A stretch of 64,000 nucleotides of DNA, taken from Corynebacterium glucuronolyticum DSM 44120 (lineage in GTDB: Bacteria; Actinomycetota; Actinomycetes; Mycobacteriales; Mycobacteriaceae). Each line of letters opens with the position of its first letter. Within the stretch, counting starts at the first letter, position 1. Shown here in pieces: positions 35,317 to 45,500 of this stretch. The translations under genes and the position numbers were made by a program. Location of the stretch: positions 496,001 through 560,000 of the forward strand of contig NZ_CP047452.1 of assembly GCF_030440595.1 (NCBI RefSeq). The letters run 5' to 3'. The notes under the pieces were generated by a model, which saw nothing but the letters and a program-made list of their open reading frames with translations, made no database searches and was not told the DNA's origin.

Positions 35317-37698
35317 ATGGAAACAGCGCTTATAGCAATCGCTGTCTGTGTCATACCGGGCCTTCTCGTTAGTTGGATCTCCGGGATGCGGACACCGACA
35401 TCAGCAATGTGCGCCGTGCCGGTGACCGTCGGAATGTACGGGATCGCGTCAGCTCTGTTCCACCCGTTGGGAATTTCCTTTACTCCCACAGCCGTTATTT
35501 GGTTTATCGTTCTCGTCGCTGCCCTGGCTGCACTGTGGAGAGGTGCTTTCTATTTCGGGCGACGCCACCGTGCGAAGAACTTCTCTCTCGTTCCCGATAG
35601 TCAACATGTTGGTCAACCACCAGCAATCCCAGCCGCCAGTGCTGCACGTCGTGCCTCCGACTTCGTGCGCCTCAACCCGGCGTGGCGGCCAGGATCCATT
35701 TCGGATCAGCGGTGGCTGTTGCCCGCCGCCGGCGTGATCGCCGGCGCGTACTTCATCATGTCTCGTTCGTTTGCTGTGATCGAGCGGTCGTGGGGTGGAT
35801 TGGAGAACGTGTACCAGGGTTGGGACGCACACTGGCACGCCTCCGTCGTCCGCTTCATCGGCGAGACAGGCATCGCCTCACCCACAGAGATGGGGATCCT
35901 GCAAAACGCAGAAACCGGCCATCCTCTGTACTACCCCACAGCCTGGCACTCGACGGCCTATCTCATTGGTCAGTTTGCTGATCTTTCCCCCATTGCAGCC
36001 CTCAACGTCACGTCGGTTGTGCTCGCGGGAGCGCTCTTCCCTATCTCCGCTGCAGCACTGGCATGGCGCGTCGTAGGCACGCGCGGAGTGACAAGCCAAT
36101 TGGCCGCCGGTTTTGCTGCTGTACTTGTTGGCGTTGTGCCCGTTCTGTTCTGGATCGGCTACTACGTTGGGGCCTGGCCGTACCTCTCCGCCGTGGCCAT
36201 GATCGGCATCGTTGTGAGCGCGTTTATGTCCGTTCCTGCGGTGCCCAAACGCGCCTTCGCCACAGCACTCGCATTCGCCGGCCTCGTGCAGACGCATCCA
36301 GCACCGGCGACACACGTGGTGATCTTCCTACTTCTGTGGTGGCTGACGAAGCTCGTGTGGAAACCCTCGCACACGCCTCGCTCCTGGCAGCAGGGTGTAG
36401 GGTTCCGCCTTCGCGATCTTGGTCTTCTTGCCCTGACAGGCGTGGCCGGCGCGCTTATTTTGCTGCCGCAGATCATCGCGGGATCGTCGCAGACCGAGGA
36501 CGTCGTCAATTTCGACGACGCGGAAAGTCTGAGCATGGCCAAGGCATGGGAGACAGCGTTCAACCTTGCTACCCGCCACACCGATGAGATTGGTTTCGAT
36601 TCACTTCCACTCCTCTGGGTGGGGTTGGCAGGCATGGTCATCGTGCTGGTCTGGCGGGGCAACCTGTGGGGGCCGCTGGCCTACCTGTTCAGTCTCGTCG
36701 TCACCGTCAACTCCATGCACCCCTTCACCGGGGCCTGGGGCGATGCATTCACCTTTATCGGTGGTCTGCACTACAACGGCACGCACCGCCTCATCATGCC
36801 CGTCGCGCTGCTACTCGTCGCGTACGCGAGTGCAGCCATCGCCGTCGTGGTTCGCCTCGTGTGCCTCGGGCCGGTGCGTCGCCTATCTATGCTTTCCGTC
36901 GTGCTGTCAACAATCGTCGGACTTATCGTGGGCGCGGCGCTCTGGGTCGCAGTGGATAACCGCACGGAAGGGAAGCTCGACTGGCCAATCGCGAATTCTC
37001 GTGATCAGCGCATGGTGAATAAGTATGACCTGAAAGCGTGGCGCTGGTTGGCGAATCAGCCTGGTGCGTACGAGCACCGGATTTTCTCCGACCCTGCCGA
37101 CGGATCCGGATGGATGTATGCGTACAACGGCCTGCCCGCTTTCTACACCCACTACAACTGGCCGTACGCGCTATCAGATTCGGACACGACGATGTTGTAC
37201 TTCCATCCCAACCTCCTGGGCGTGGGCAACTTCGGGGACCCGATGCTGCGCAACACCGTAGATGAGGCCGCCAAGAACCTCGACATCAACTACATCATTA
37301 CGAGCCCGTTCAATTTCTGGGACTTCCAGAAAACCAAGGCGGAGTGGATTCCCGGCCTCGACCGGACGCCAGGCGTGACCGATGTGTACCGTGATCACAA
37401 CGTGACGATCTACGTCGTCAACGAGAGGTTCACCGATGCCGAGATCACACGGATGAGAGAGTCCGGTGATTCGCCGGATCCGCTGCTTCCCGTCCCCACC
37501 AAGGGACAGATGGGGGTAGCTACGACCGATCAGGAAATTAACCAGCCGTACTACCACCGACCGGAGAAAACGATGCCGGGAAAAGCACAACAGTCCTCGA
37601 CTGAGGCTGAGGTGCGTCCGAAGCCCGTTCCTGTTCCAGGGGACTTCACCCCGGATGGCATCCCGGACCATGATCCGCCACCACCGGATGCGCCCTAA
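35317..37698 (+). CDS. Large polytopic membrane protein (DUF6541 type)
   Basis: A 793-residue protein with roughly twelve or more membrane helices, then a C-terminal soluble domain from about residue 560 and a Pro-rich tail (VRPKPVPVPGDFTPDG). Blocks such as QGWDAHWHASVVRFIGETG, YYPTAWHSTAYLIG and MHPFTGAWGDAF, together with the soluble domain, resemble actinobacterial DUF6541 proteins, which look like GT-C-fold glycosyltransferases; an envelope glycosylation role is inferred, not shown. The Met at 35317 is preferred because GTGGGG lies 7 bases upstream; the Met at 35302 has no spaced ribosome site. Confidence 0.75.
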   Translation: METALIAIAVCVIPGLLVSWISGMRTPTSAMCAVPVTVGMYGIASALFHPLGISFTPTAVIWFIVLVAALAALWRGAFYFGRRHRAKNFSLVPDSQHVGQPPAIPAASAARRASDFVRLNPAWRPGSISDQRWLLPAAGVIAGAYFIMSRSFAVIERSWGGLENVYQGWDAHWHASVVRFIGETGIASPTEMGILQNAETGHPLYYPTAWHSTAYLIGQFADLSPIAALNVTSVVLAGALFPISAAALAWRVVGTRGVTSQLAAGFAAVLVGVVPVLFWIGYYVGAWPYLSAVAMIGIVVSAFMSVPAVPKRAFATALAFAGLVQTHPAPATHVVIFLLLWWLTKLVWKPSHTPRSWQQGVGFRLRDLGLLALTGVAGALILLPQIIAGSSQTEDVVNFDDAESLSMAKAWETAFNLATRHTDEIGFDSLPLLWVGLAGMVIVLVWRGNLWGPLAYLFSLVVTVNSMHPFTGAWGDAFTFIGGLHYNGTHRLIMPVALLLVAYASAAIAVVVRLVCLGPVRRLSMLSVVLSTIVGLIVGAALWVAVDNRTEGKLDWPIANSRDQRMVNKYDLKAWRWLANQPGAYEHRIFSDPADGSGWMYAYNGLPAFYTHYNWPYALSDSDTTMLYFHPNLLGVGNFGDPMLRNTVDEAAKNLDINYIITSPFNFWDFQKTKAEWIPGLDRTPGVTDVYRDHNVTIYVVNERFTDAEITRMRESGDSPDPLLPVPTKGQMGVATTDQEINQPYYHRPEKTMPGKAQQSSTEAEVRPKPVPVPGDFTPDGIPDHDPPPPDAP

Positions 37699-38051
37699 TC
37701 ACATAACGCATGCAGTGGCCAGTGTCACGCAGGCCAGTGTCACGCACGGCGTGAAGCTCGCGAATTCCTCCTCATGAGGGGCTCGCGGGCTCTTTTGCAT
37801 GTGGCTGATGCCCGATTGGCACGCCTTTTGTCATACCTATTGTCATGTCTCCTAGACATGCCTATTCGCATGCCCTGTGGGCAGGTCCGAAGGACATAGT
37901 CATTGCGCGCTTTGAGCCTTGCTTGTTCTGGGGGCTCCACACTGTGCATCCCGCTGCTCCCGTTCCCGTTGCAGCCCGATTGCTACGGGGTTAATCTGAA
38001 GCCCGATAGACAATATCGAAAGACAAAATCAGGGGAAAACAGGGGGAAAAC
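37699..38051 (+). promoter_or_regulatory. Region upstream of eccB with repeats and hairpins
   Basis: A 15-base tandem duplication (GGCCAGTGTCACGCA at 37717 and 37732) is followed by an imperfect hairpin ending in CTTTT (37754-37796), probably a terminator for the upstream gene. A perfect inverted repeat CATGTCT-CCT-AGACATG lies at 37844-37860, a candidate operator for the secretion locus. GGGGGAAAAC before 38052 is the ribosome site of eccB. Confidence 0.45.
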
Positions 38052-39377
38052 ATGGCACAACTTCTCGCGCCGACCACTAAACCGCAGGTCTCAGGGTACA
38101 AGTTCCTGGTGAGGAGGGCAGAGCACGCACTCATCTACGCCGACGCACGCATGATCCACGACCCGTTAGCCAGGCTTCGCCGCAGCCTCGCACTGGGCCT
38201 CATCGGCTGCGCGCTATTTGCACTTGGAGCAGGCGCGATGGCGATGTTCAAACCGCAGGCAGAGCCGGGGGATGCCGCCATCGTCCGGGCCGAGTCCGGC
38301 GGTTTGTACGTGCGCGTGGGGGAGGCCTACCACCCGGCGTTGAACCTCACCTCAGCGCGCCTGATCGCTGGGGAACCGGCGCAGCCTGCCCGTGCCGCCG
38401 ATGAAATCTTGGCGACAAAGGAGTTCGGTCCGCCGGTGGGCATCCCCGGCGCGCCGGGTGTCCTCGCGGCGGGGGATGCGGGGGATGAATCTACCTGGTC
38501 TGCGTGTACGCGTGGCCAGGGCGAAACACAGGTGGTGGAAGGTCTTGACAATCCGCCTGCGGCCGCGCCGGGGGAATTCTTCCTGGCGCGTGTGGGTCGC
38601 GACGAGTATCTGGTGACGGCGGAGGGGCGGCGCAAGCTGCCAGCCGCCGATTCCGCAGAGGGCGCGACGGTGCGTCGCCATCTGGGCATTCCAATGTCGG
38701 CGGGTGCATGGGAGCCCTCGGCGGCGGTGCTCGACATTCTGCCGGAGCTGCCCTCTATGGAGACGCTTCCCCGCGTAGCCTCGGCGAGACTTCTGCGTGC
38801 GGGGGAAAGGGTGTGGCTCGACGATGGTGAGGGGCTCGCGCCGGTGACGGCCTTCCAGGCGGAGGTTTTGCGGGAGGTGGGGGTCGCCGAGCGTGAGGTG
38901 CCCCCGGAGACGCTGCGGGGTAGGCCGTTGTCTGAGACTGCCGTTGCCTTGCCTGCGGAACGGGGGACGTTTGTTCCGGTTCATCCAGCGGATACGGTGT
39001 GTGTGAGTCAGCGTGCGACGAGGCTTGCGGAGTCGCGGGGGTGGGGCCTCTTCGCGTCGGCGGGTACAGCTGGGGTGGCGGTGGATGCGCCCGTCATCGG
39101 TGTCCTGCCTCCCGAACGTTCGCTGCCCCCGGGCGTGGGAATTGCGGGGACGAGCGTGGCGACGAGGTTCTCTGCGACGCGGTCGGGCGGCATGGCGGTT
39201 ACCGTCGGTGATGGGGTGGTCATTGTGGGGGAGACGGGCACGTATTTCCCCGTTCCGGTTGCCTCCGCCCCGGCGCTTGGCGTGGAGGATGCTACCCCGG
39301 CGCCGTGGTCGGTGGTGAGTTTGTTGCCCCGTGGTGCGGCTCTTACCGCTGAGGAGGCTTCCTCGCCGCAGCTATGA
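38052..39377 (+). CDS. eccB: Type VII secretion core protein EccB
   Basis: EccB (441 residues) is a core subunit of the ESX membrane complex. The N-terminal cytoplasmic part (KPQVSGYKFLVRRAEHALIYAD ARM in two stretches) and one transmembrane helix (LALGLIGCALFALGAGAMA, about residues 48-68) are canonical; the rest is extracytoplasmic with two cysteines that can pair. PGTYFPVP-like C-terminal repeats are present in degenerate form. Its 3' end overlaps the convergent mycP by 35 bases. Order and orientation match ESX-4 of M. tuberculosis. Confidence 0.93.
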   Translation: MAQLLAPTTKPQVSGYKFLVRRAEHALIYADARMIHDPLARLRRSLALGLIGCALFALGAGAMAMFKPQAEPGDAAIVRAESGGLYVRVGEAYHPALNLTSARLIAGEPAQPARAADEILATKEFGPPVGIPGAPGVLAAGDAGDESTWSACTRGQGETQVVEGLDNPPAAAPGEFFLARVGRDEYLVTAEGRRKLPAADSAEGATVRRHLGIPMSAGAWEPSAAVLDILPELPSMETLPRVASARLLRAGERVWLDDGEGLAPVTAFQAEVLREVGVAEREVPPETLRGRPLSETAVALPAERGTFVPVHPADTVCVSQRATRLAESRGWGLFASAGTAGVAVDAPVIGVLPPERSLPPGVGIAGTSVATRFSATRSGGMAVTVGDGVVIVGETGTYFPVPVASAPALGVEDATPAPWSVVSLLPRGAALTAEEASSPQL

Positions 39378-40671
39378 TGAGGCCACCCAAGGCGAAGCCA
39401 ATTAGTACGGCAAGCGGCCACCATGTGCCCGCTTCCTCCGTCGTCGTTGCACTGATCGGTTCTGGTTGGCGTGCGGTTTGCTTTTCTTCTTCAAGCTTGT
39501 CGACGCTCTCCTGCACATCCAGTGCACCCGTCACCGGATGTGCGGCCGAGTACACCAGTGCCCGCAGCTCCTCCGGCGTGGCGTGGGGGTAGCGCTCCTT
39601 CAACAGTGCGACAAACCCCGTGATCACTGGCGCTGCGAAGCTCGTTCCCTGGAATTCCGTCTTGTCCGTCGCTGTGGCGTAGCCGTGCCCACTTGTCGAC
39701 GCAGCAATGCTTGCTGTCCCCGGTGCCCCCACGGGTCGCTTTCCTCCCAGGTCGAGGGAGTACTCGGCGATAACAGAAGGCGTGTTCAGAGCGCTGACGG
39801 CGATGACCGTGGGGAAATGCGCGGGGTAGCTGATGGAATCTGCGGGGCAGTCGCCGGCGATGTTGCCCGCCGCCGCGACGATGACGGCCCCCTCCCGCTC
39901 GGCGCGGTCAATAGCCTCCTGTAACACGCCGGGGGCAAGTGTCGTTGTGCGGGGCAAACACGACGAGACGGAGAGGTTAATAACGTCTGCATGATCATCC
40001 AGGGCCCGGTTAATGGCGTGGCCCAGGCTGTCGAGGGTGCCGCCGGTTTTGGTTGCGGATTGTTTGATGGCAATAAGGCGGACATCGGGGGCGACACCAA
40101 CAGGCTTCTTCACATCATCCCCTCCACTGGATTTCCCTCCTCCTGCTCTTTCACCCCCACCTTCACCACTACCCCCACCCCGGCCGGAGCTTGCGGAGGC
40201 CGGGGTGCGCAGGCCAATGATGCTGGCGACAGCTGTGCCGTGGCCTTCGCAGTCTGTGAGTGCGCCGGTGGGGGAGAAAGGAGGGTCGAGGAACGTGCCG
40301 GCGTCGACAAGCTCGGGGAGGAGAGGGTGCGGGGTGATACCCGTGTCGATGACAGCGACGGTGACCCCGGCGCCGGTGGCGAAGCGGTGGGCAGCGTGGA
40401 GGGAAGCGGACAGAGCTGTGGCGCGGGCAACGTCGGATGGCCCCGCAGGAACAGGGACCGGATCGCCGTCGGGGCACGCCGACCCCTTCGGTGATGTGGG
40501 TTCCGGCGCGGAGGTGAAATCCGCTGGTGGCGTGGATTCCACCTGACTCGTTGGGCTGGGACGGGGCTCCTCCTGTGCGGATGCCTCCACGGCCATGAGC
40601 CCGAGGGTGGTGAGTAGGGCAAAAGCCAGGCAGCGCTCACCGAGGCGAGCTGGGAGGTGACGGACACGCAT
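39343..40671 (-). CDS. mycP: Type VII secretion-associated serine protease mycosin
   Basis: MycP (442 residues) is a membrane-anchored subtilisin-like protease needed for ESX function. The signal peptide (CLAFALLTTLGLMAVEASA) is followed by a Pro-rich linker, then the catalytic triad Asp109 (VAVIDTG), His144 (GHGTAVAS) and Ser344 (GTSFAAPV), with Asn270 for the oxyanion hole. A Gly/Ser-rich insertion (about residues 157-186) follows the His motif. The C-terminal helix WWPLAVLIGFALGGLIIAA anchors it. The ATG overlaps the eccD stop (TGATG). Confidence 0.94.
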   Translation of the reverse strand: MRVRHLPARLGERCLAFALLTTLGLMAVEASAQEEPRPSPTSQVESTPPADFTSAPEPTSPKGSACPDGDPVPVPAGPSDVARATALSASLHAAHRFATGAGVTVAVIDTGITPHPLLPELVDAGTFLDPPFSPTGALTDCEGHGTAVASIIGLRTPASASSGRGGGSGEGGGERAGGGKSSGGDDVKKPVGVAPDVRLIAIKQSATKTGGTLDSLGHAINRALDDHADVINLSVSSCLPRTTTLAPGVLQEAIDRAEREGAVIVAAAGNIAGDCPADSISYPAHFPTVIAVSALNTPSVIAEYSLDLGGKRPVGAPGTASIAASTSGHGYATATDKTEFQGTSFAAPVITGFVALLKERYPHATPEELRALVYSAAHPVTGALDVQESVDKLEEEKQTARQPEPISATTTEEAGTWWPLAVLIGFALGGLIIAAARKPPQR

Positions 40672-42113
40672 CAGCCCAGCCCCCGAATTGCGGCGAATAC
40701 ACCAGCCAGATACAGGGCGAGGGGAAGCGCGACGATCACGCAGGCGCTTTCCACCTTCTCCAACGCGGCAATGGTCGTCGGTGGAAGATGAGCGAGACGA
40801 GGAGTCCACAAACCAGCAGCGACACACACCGCCGCCAGCACGAAGGCCAGACCCGCCACGGCAGGATGGGGCTGCACATCGCCGGGATGAATCACAACAG
40901 TCAGGGCAGTGGCGACAGCGGTCCCCATCGACCATAGCCACACAGCCCACGCCCCAACGGCCGAAGCATAGCGGGTCGACTGCATGGCCAAACAGGCGAC
41001 AAGGACGAGGGTGAACAGGAGCCGGAAGGGCGCGGGCTGCTCGGAAAACACCGAGAGCAGGGTCGCTGCCACGCCGAGAAGACAAGAACCGCACACCAAG
41101 CCGTCGAAAAGGCTCGTCGCCCGGCGCGCACGACTGCCCGCACCGGCGTACACCTCGGCGGGGAGATCCGTTGCAGTGAGATCCGCACCCGCTGACGGAA
41201 CAGCAGGGATAGCGATCCCCGCGCTGCGCAGCGCGACAAGCGGCCCATAGATGACCGCACCGAGGGCAAGGACAGCCATAAGCGGTGCGGCCGCGACCAC
41301 TGTCGGAGCTGCCAACGCACTGGAGTGCGAGGTAGTAAGCCCGACGGTGGCCGCGAGTCCGCTGAATCCAGCCCACGCGCAAACACCGAGTCCTGTGGTG
41401 ATCAGGCACACGGTGACCGCACGGGGAGGACGACTGACGAGGTGGGAAAGTGCTGTGGCAAACAGCATGGCAGCCCCCGCCGTCGCCAAGCCGAGGGGAG
41501 AGATGAGCGGAGAAGCGACGTCCAGGGATGCGTCGGGTGGCGTCGCCGTCCACGTGACCCAGTTAAGCCCGGCGAGAAGCGCAAGAACCGCTGTGCCTGC
41601 GGTCATACAGGCGGTTACTGCTGGGCGCACCGCATCCTGCCAGGCCACGCGCTGCCCGGCACTGATGCCGAGGCAACAAAGCGCAGCTGCAGTCAGCGCC
41701 AGCGGGTACCCACCCAGAAGCAGCAGGAGCATGACAAAACCCGTTGCTACCGCGCATACAGAGTAGCCAGTGGCACCACTGGGACGGCGCACTTGCGTGA
41801 GCGCCTCGGTGTCGCTTGCAACTAGTGGCTCCATATCGTGGGAAGCATCCTGAACAGTGATAATGCTCCCCGGTCGGACGTTAGACCAGGCTAAGGGTGT
41901 CGAGGTGGGCACCATCCCGCCAGCCGGTGTGCGGGCTTCCCACGGGCTCACCGGAGGACTCACACCAGCGACATCACACACCTCGGGGAGGACATCGGCA
42001 AGCCGTGCCCCAGCAGGCACAGCAACATCCACATCGACGGGATGATCCCGTGTCTGGCCAACAGCAAAGCGAAAAGTTACGCGCAGCGAGTGCGTAAGAG
42101 CGTGACGGTTCAT
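40671..42113 (-). CDS. eccD: Type VII secretion channel protein EccD
   Basis: EccD (480 residues) is thought to form the membrane pore of the ESX system. Residues about 8-90 form the ubiquitin-like domain (LRVTFRFAVGQTRDHPVDVDV and PAGARLADVLPEVCDVAG), followed by about eleven membrane helices. The start at 42113 is chosen because GGGGG lies 7 bases upstream; the frame is open for 57 more codons that are not protein-like. It shares a TGATG junction with mycP and is divergent from eccC. Confidence 0.92.
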   Translation of the reverse strand: MNRHALTHSLRVTFRFAVGQTRDHPVDVDVAVPAGARLADVLPEVCDVAGVSPPVSPWEARTPAGGMVPTSTPLAWSNVRPGSIITVQDASHDMEPLVASDTEALTQVRRPSGATGYSVCAVATGFVMLLLLLGGYPLALTAAALCCLGISAGQRVAWQDAVRPAVTACMTAGTAVLALLAGLNWVTWTATPPDASLDVASPLISPLGLATAGAAMLFATALSHLVSRPPRAVTVCLITTGLGVCAWAGFSGLAATVGLTTSHSSALAAPTVVAAAPLMAVLALGAVIYGPLVALRSAGIAIPAVPSAGADLTATDLPAEVYAGAGSRARRATSLFDGLVCGSCLLGVAATLLSVFSEQPAPFRLLFTLVLVACLAMQSTRYASAVGAWAVWLWSMGTAVATALTVVIHPGDVQPHPAVAGLAFVLAAVCVAAGLWTPRLAHLPPTTIAALEKVESACVIVALPLALYLAGVFAAIRGLG

Positions 42114-42579
42114 GGATAACCCCCAATGTGTCCCCGAGTACCGGAAAGGTACTGCTGAAATTTCGTCACCGGGCGCGCGCCAGCACCCCTCAGCGACAGT
42201 TCCACTGTGCGCCACAGCGATTGCGCTGTCCACCGGTGGGAAAGCACGTTCCGGAAGTGGGGGTAAAACAGATACCGCCGGCATCGCCCACGCAGGCCGT
42301 CAGTGCCCCGTGCGGACCGCCGGGTAGCCCTTAAACGATACAGGTAGCGGACGTGTTTGCGGTGCACGGCAGCACATTTGCGCAGGCGCGCGGATGAGCA
42401 GGCACGGGGGAGAGAAGACCGCTTCGCCAGGACAAGGAAAGCAAGCAGTACTACATTGACGGGCAACGGGGCATCGAGTCCCAGCCAGCCACCTGAGTAA
42501 GGCTCCAGAAAATGCGAGCAACCTGCGGGGATAGGTGGAGTGGTCAAGATGTAGGGGAGAATTATTTTGGAGGGGAATC
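42114..42579. other. Divergent intergenic region between eccD and eccC
   Basis: This 466-base region must carry promoters for both arms of the secretion locus. A minus-strand frame crosses it (42110-42712) but lacks a ribosome site and family resemblance, so it is not called. No clear operator is seen. Confidence 0.4.
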
Positions 42580-45500
42580 GTGGGGACCATTGCCGCGTCA
42601 ATACGGCCACTACCAGCACGAGGAGAAGACGGAGAACGCGTAGAGCCACCGCCACGCCCCACAGGTGAACTCCGCCCCGATCCCGTCCCACCGAGCAACG
42701 CACCGACACCACAACCTCTCATCCGCATCATCATGCCTGTGGTGATGGTGGCAGTGATGCTCGGAATGGTCGGCCTCATGCTCCTCGGCAGCACAAACCC
42801 GAACCCTTCCATGCTCATCTTCCCGGTCTTCATGGTGCTGAGCATGCTGATGATGTTTGCGCCCACCTCCAGCGAGGATCCGGACGAGATAAGGCGGGTA
42901 TACCTCCGGCACCTCGGAGTATTAGGTGAGCAGGCGCGGGCCGTAGCCGTCGCACAGAAAGAGTACGAGGAGTTTTGCCACCCGGCGCCACATTCGCTGT
43001 GGTCACTCGTGGATTCCCCACGGCTGTGGGAACGCGTGCGTGGAGACGCAGATGTGCTCACCGTCCGTGTCGGCACAGGAGTTACGCCCCTTGCCACCCC
43101 GATTGTCATCCCCGAAATGGGTGCGCAGGAAGATCTTGACCCCGTTTGCCTCATCGCGTTTCGGCACACCGTGCAGGCCAGCCGCGCCGTCCACGGCGTG
43201 CCACTTACCGTCGACCTGACGGCCTTTCCATTTATCGGCATTGTGGAGGGAGACGAAGGCGAGGACAGCGCCCCCGGTGGAGACAGTGTGCGGGATCTGG
43301 CGCGGGCGATTATCGCATCTGCAGCATTCTTCCACGGTCCTGAACTTCTTGGCATCGACGTGTGTGGCAGATGCGCTACGGAGTGGGAGAGTGTGAAATG
43401 GTTGCCACACAACCGGGACCCGTACTCGGCACCGTGGACCATCCTCGTTGTTGACGATGTGCCAGGGGAACAGCAGGCAGCCAGTGCCGACCCGAACGTG
43501 CTAGAGACGCGAATCGCCGCCGCAGCGGGCACCGTCATCTGTATCGTCGTGGGTTCCAACTCGTCCACAGAACTGGGGCAGATGTGCTGGCAGGATGGCC
43601 TCGTCCTGTACTCGCACGGGGATCCACAGGAAGGAGAATGTGCTTCCGCTGGTGCTTCTGCCCATGCCCCCAGAAACCGTGGTGACCGCAGCTTTTCTCC
43701 CCGTGTGGGGCAGCGCACGTCGCGCGAACGCGTGTGGTCTGCAGGGGCCGGTGAGCCGAGCGCGACACATGGACGCAGCCGAACCCGCAACACGCAGCTA
43801 GGGGTGGCGACAGAAGGTGGCGAACAGGTCATTGGCCTAGCCGACGGGGTGACAGAAGCCGAATTCGATCAGCTTGTACGGGCAATTGGTGCCTACGACC
43901 GGCCGGGCAGCGGCTATGAAGCCATCGCCTCCTCCGGGGAACTGCTGCCCATGTTGGGGGTGTCCACCCCCACGCGACTACCACTCGGGCAGCTGTGGGA
44001 ACGGGACGAGCACTATCTTCTCGCCGTCCCCATCGGCGCAGATGAAGAAGGCCGACCAGTGGTGCTCGACATGAAAGAATCCGCCCTTGGCGGCGTTGGC
44101 CCCCACGGCCTGTGCATTGGGGCGACAGGATCCGGAAAATCAGAACTACTGAAGACCCTCGTTGTTTCCCTGGCACTGACGCATTCGCCGGCGGATCTCA
44201 ACCTCATCCTTGTGGACTTCAAGGGCGGTGCCACCTTCCTGGAACTCGGTAAGCTACCGCACACCTCGGCAGTGATCACCAACCTGGCAGAGGAACAGAC
44301 ACTCGTGGGGAGGATGCAGGAAGCGATCAGCGGGGAGATGAACCGCAGGCAGGAAGTTCTCCGTGCGGCGGGCAACATCCCCAACATTGGTGCGTACGCC
44401 CACAAGGCCGCCCACGACCCGAGCCTTCCCCCGTTGCCACACCTTGTCATCATCATCGACGAATTCTCTGAGCTACTTGGTCAACACCCTGACTTTGCTG
44501 AACTGTTTGTTGCTGTTGGTCGCCTTGGCCGATCCCTCGGTGTCCACCTCCTGCTCGCCTCGCAGCGGTTAGAGGAGGGGAGACTGCGCGGCCTGGATTC
44601 GCACCTGAGCTACAGAATCGGCCTCAAGACTTTTTCCGCCTCCGAATCTCGCCAGGTGATTGGTACGGCCGATGCGTACCATCTGCCGGCGAAGCCGGGC
44701 TCCGGATACATGAAAACCGATGCTGACGAACTGATCCGGTTTACCGCTTCCTACGTGTCTGGCCCCGTCAAGGAGGCCACAGTAGCAAGCGATGAAGAAG
44801 TCCGCGTGCAGCTGTTTACCGGGTGGCGGGAGGCAGATCCCGTGGGCTCCGATACGGCTGCTGAGCAAAACCAGGCCGGGACCGATGCGGGTGCCTGCGG
44901 CAATTCCGCAGACGAGGCTGATGGTGGATCCGCCACAGGCAGTCCTGCCACGGGTGGACCTGCCGGAGGTGGCTCTGCTGCAGGTGGTACTGCGGGCAAT
45001 GAAGCTGTCCAAGCAAGCGACACCGCTGCAGCACCACCGGAAACCCTCGTTGACCGTGTTGTCGCAGCCTGCAGTGCAGAAGCAGAGGCACAGGAGTTGG
45101 TGGCGCACCAGGTATGGCTCCCACCGCTGCCACCGGTTGTCCCACTCGGCGCGGTGCTGGGCGGCGGCACCGCTGCTGCCGGTGGCACCGCTGCTGCCGG
45201 TGGCACCGCTGCTGTCGGGGGCACCAGTGGTGCCACCGGTTCGTCGGCAGGTCACAGCTCCCTGTCCGCCTCTGCAGAGAAGCGGGGCGGAATCGCAGCC
45301 ACGATCGGCATCATCGACCGGCCCTACCAACAGCGACAAGACCCCTTCGTCCTGCCCCTGAACGGCGCGGCAGGACACCTCGCCATCTGTGGCGGACCGC
45401 AATCGGGTAAAACAACGGCCGTACGCAGCCTCGTGCTGTCCTGCGCCACGACGCACACCACCGCCGACATCGCCTTCTACATCCTCGACCTCGGCGGAGC

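Noticed and set aside
42110..42712. 200-residue minus-strand frame between eccD and eccC
   Set aside because: Arg/Leu/Ser-rich composition typical of shadow frames, overlaps the eccC start, and has no ribosome site.
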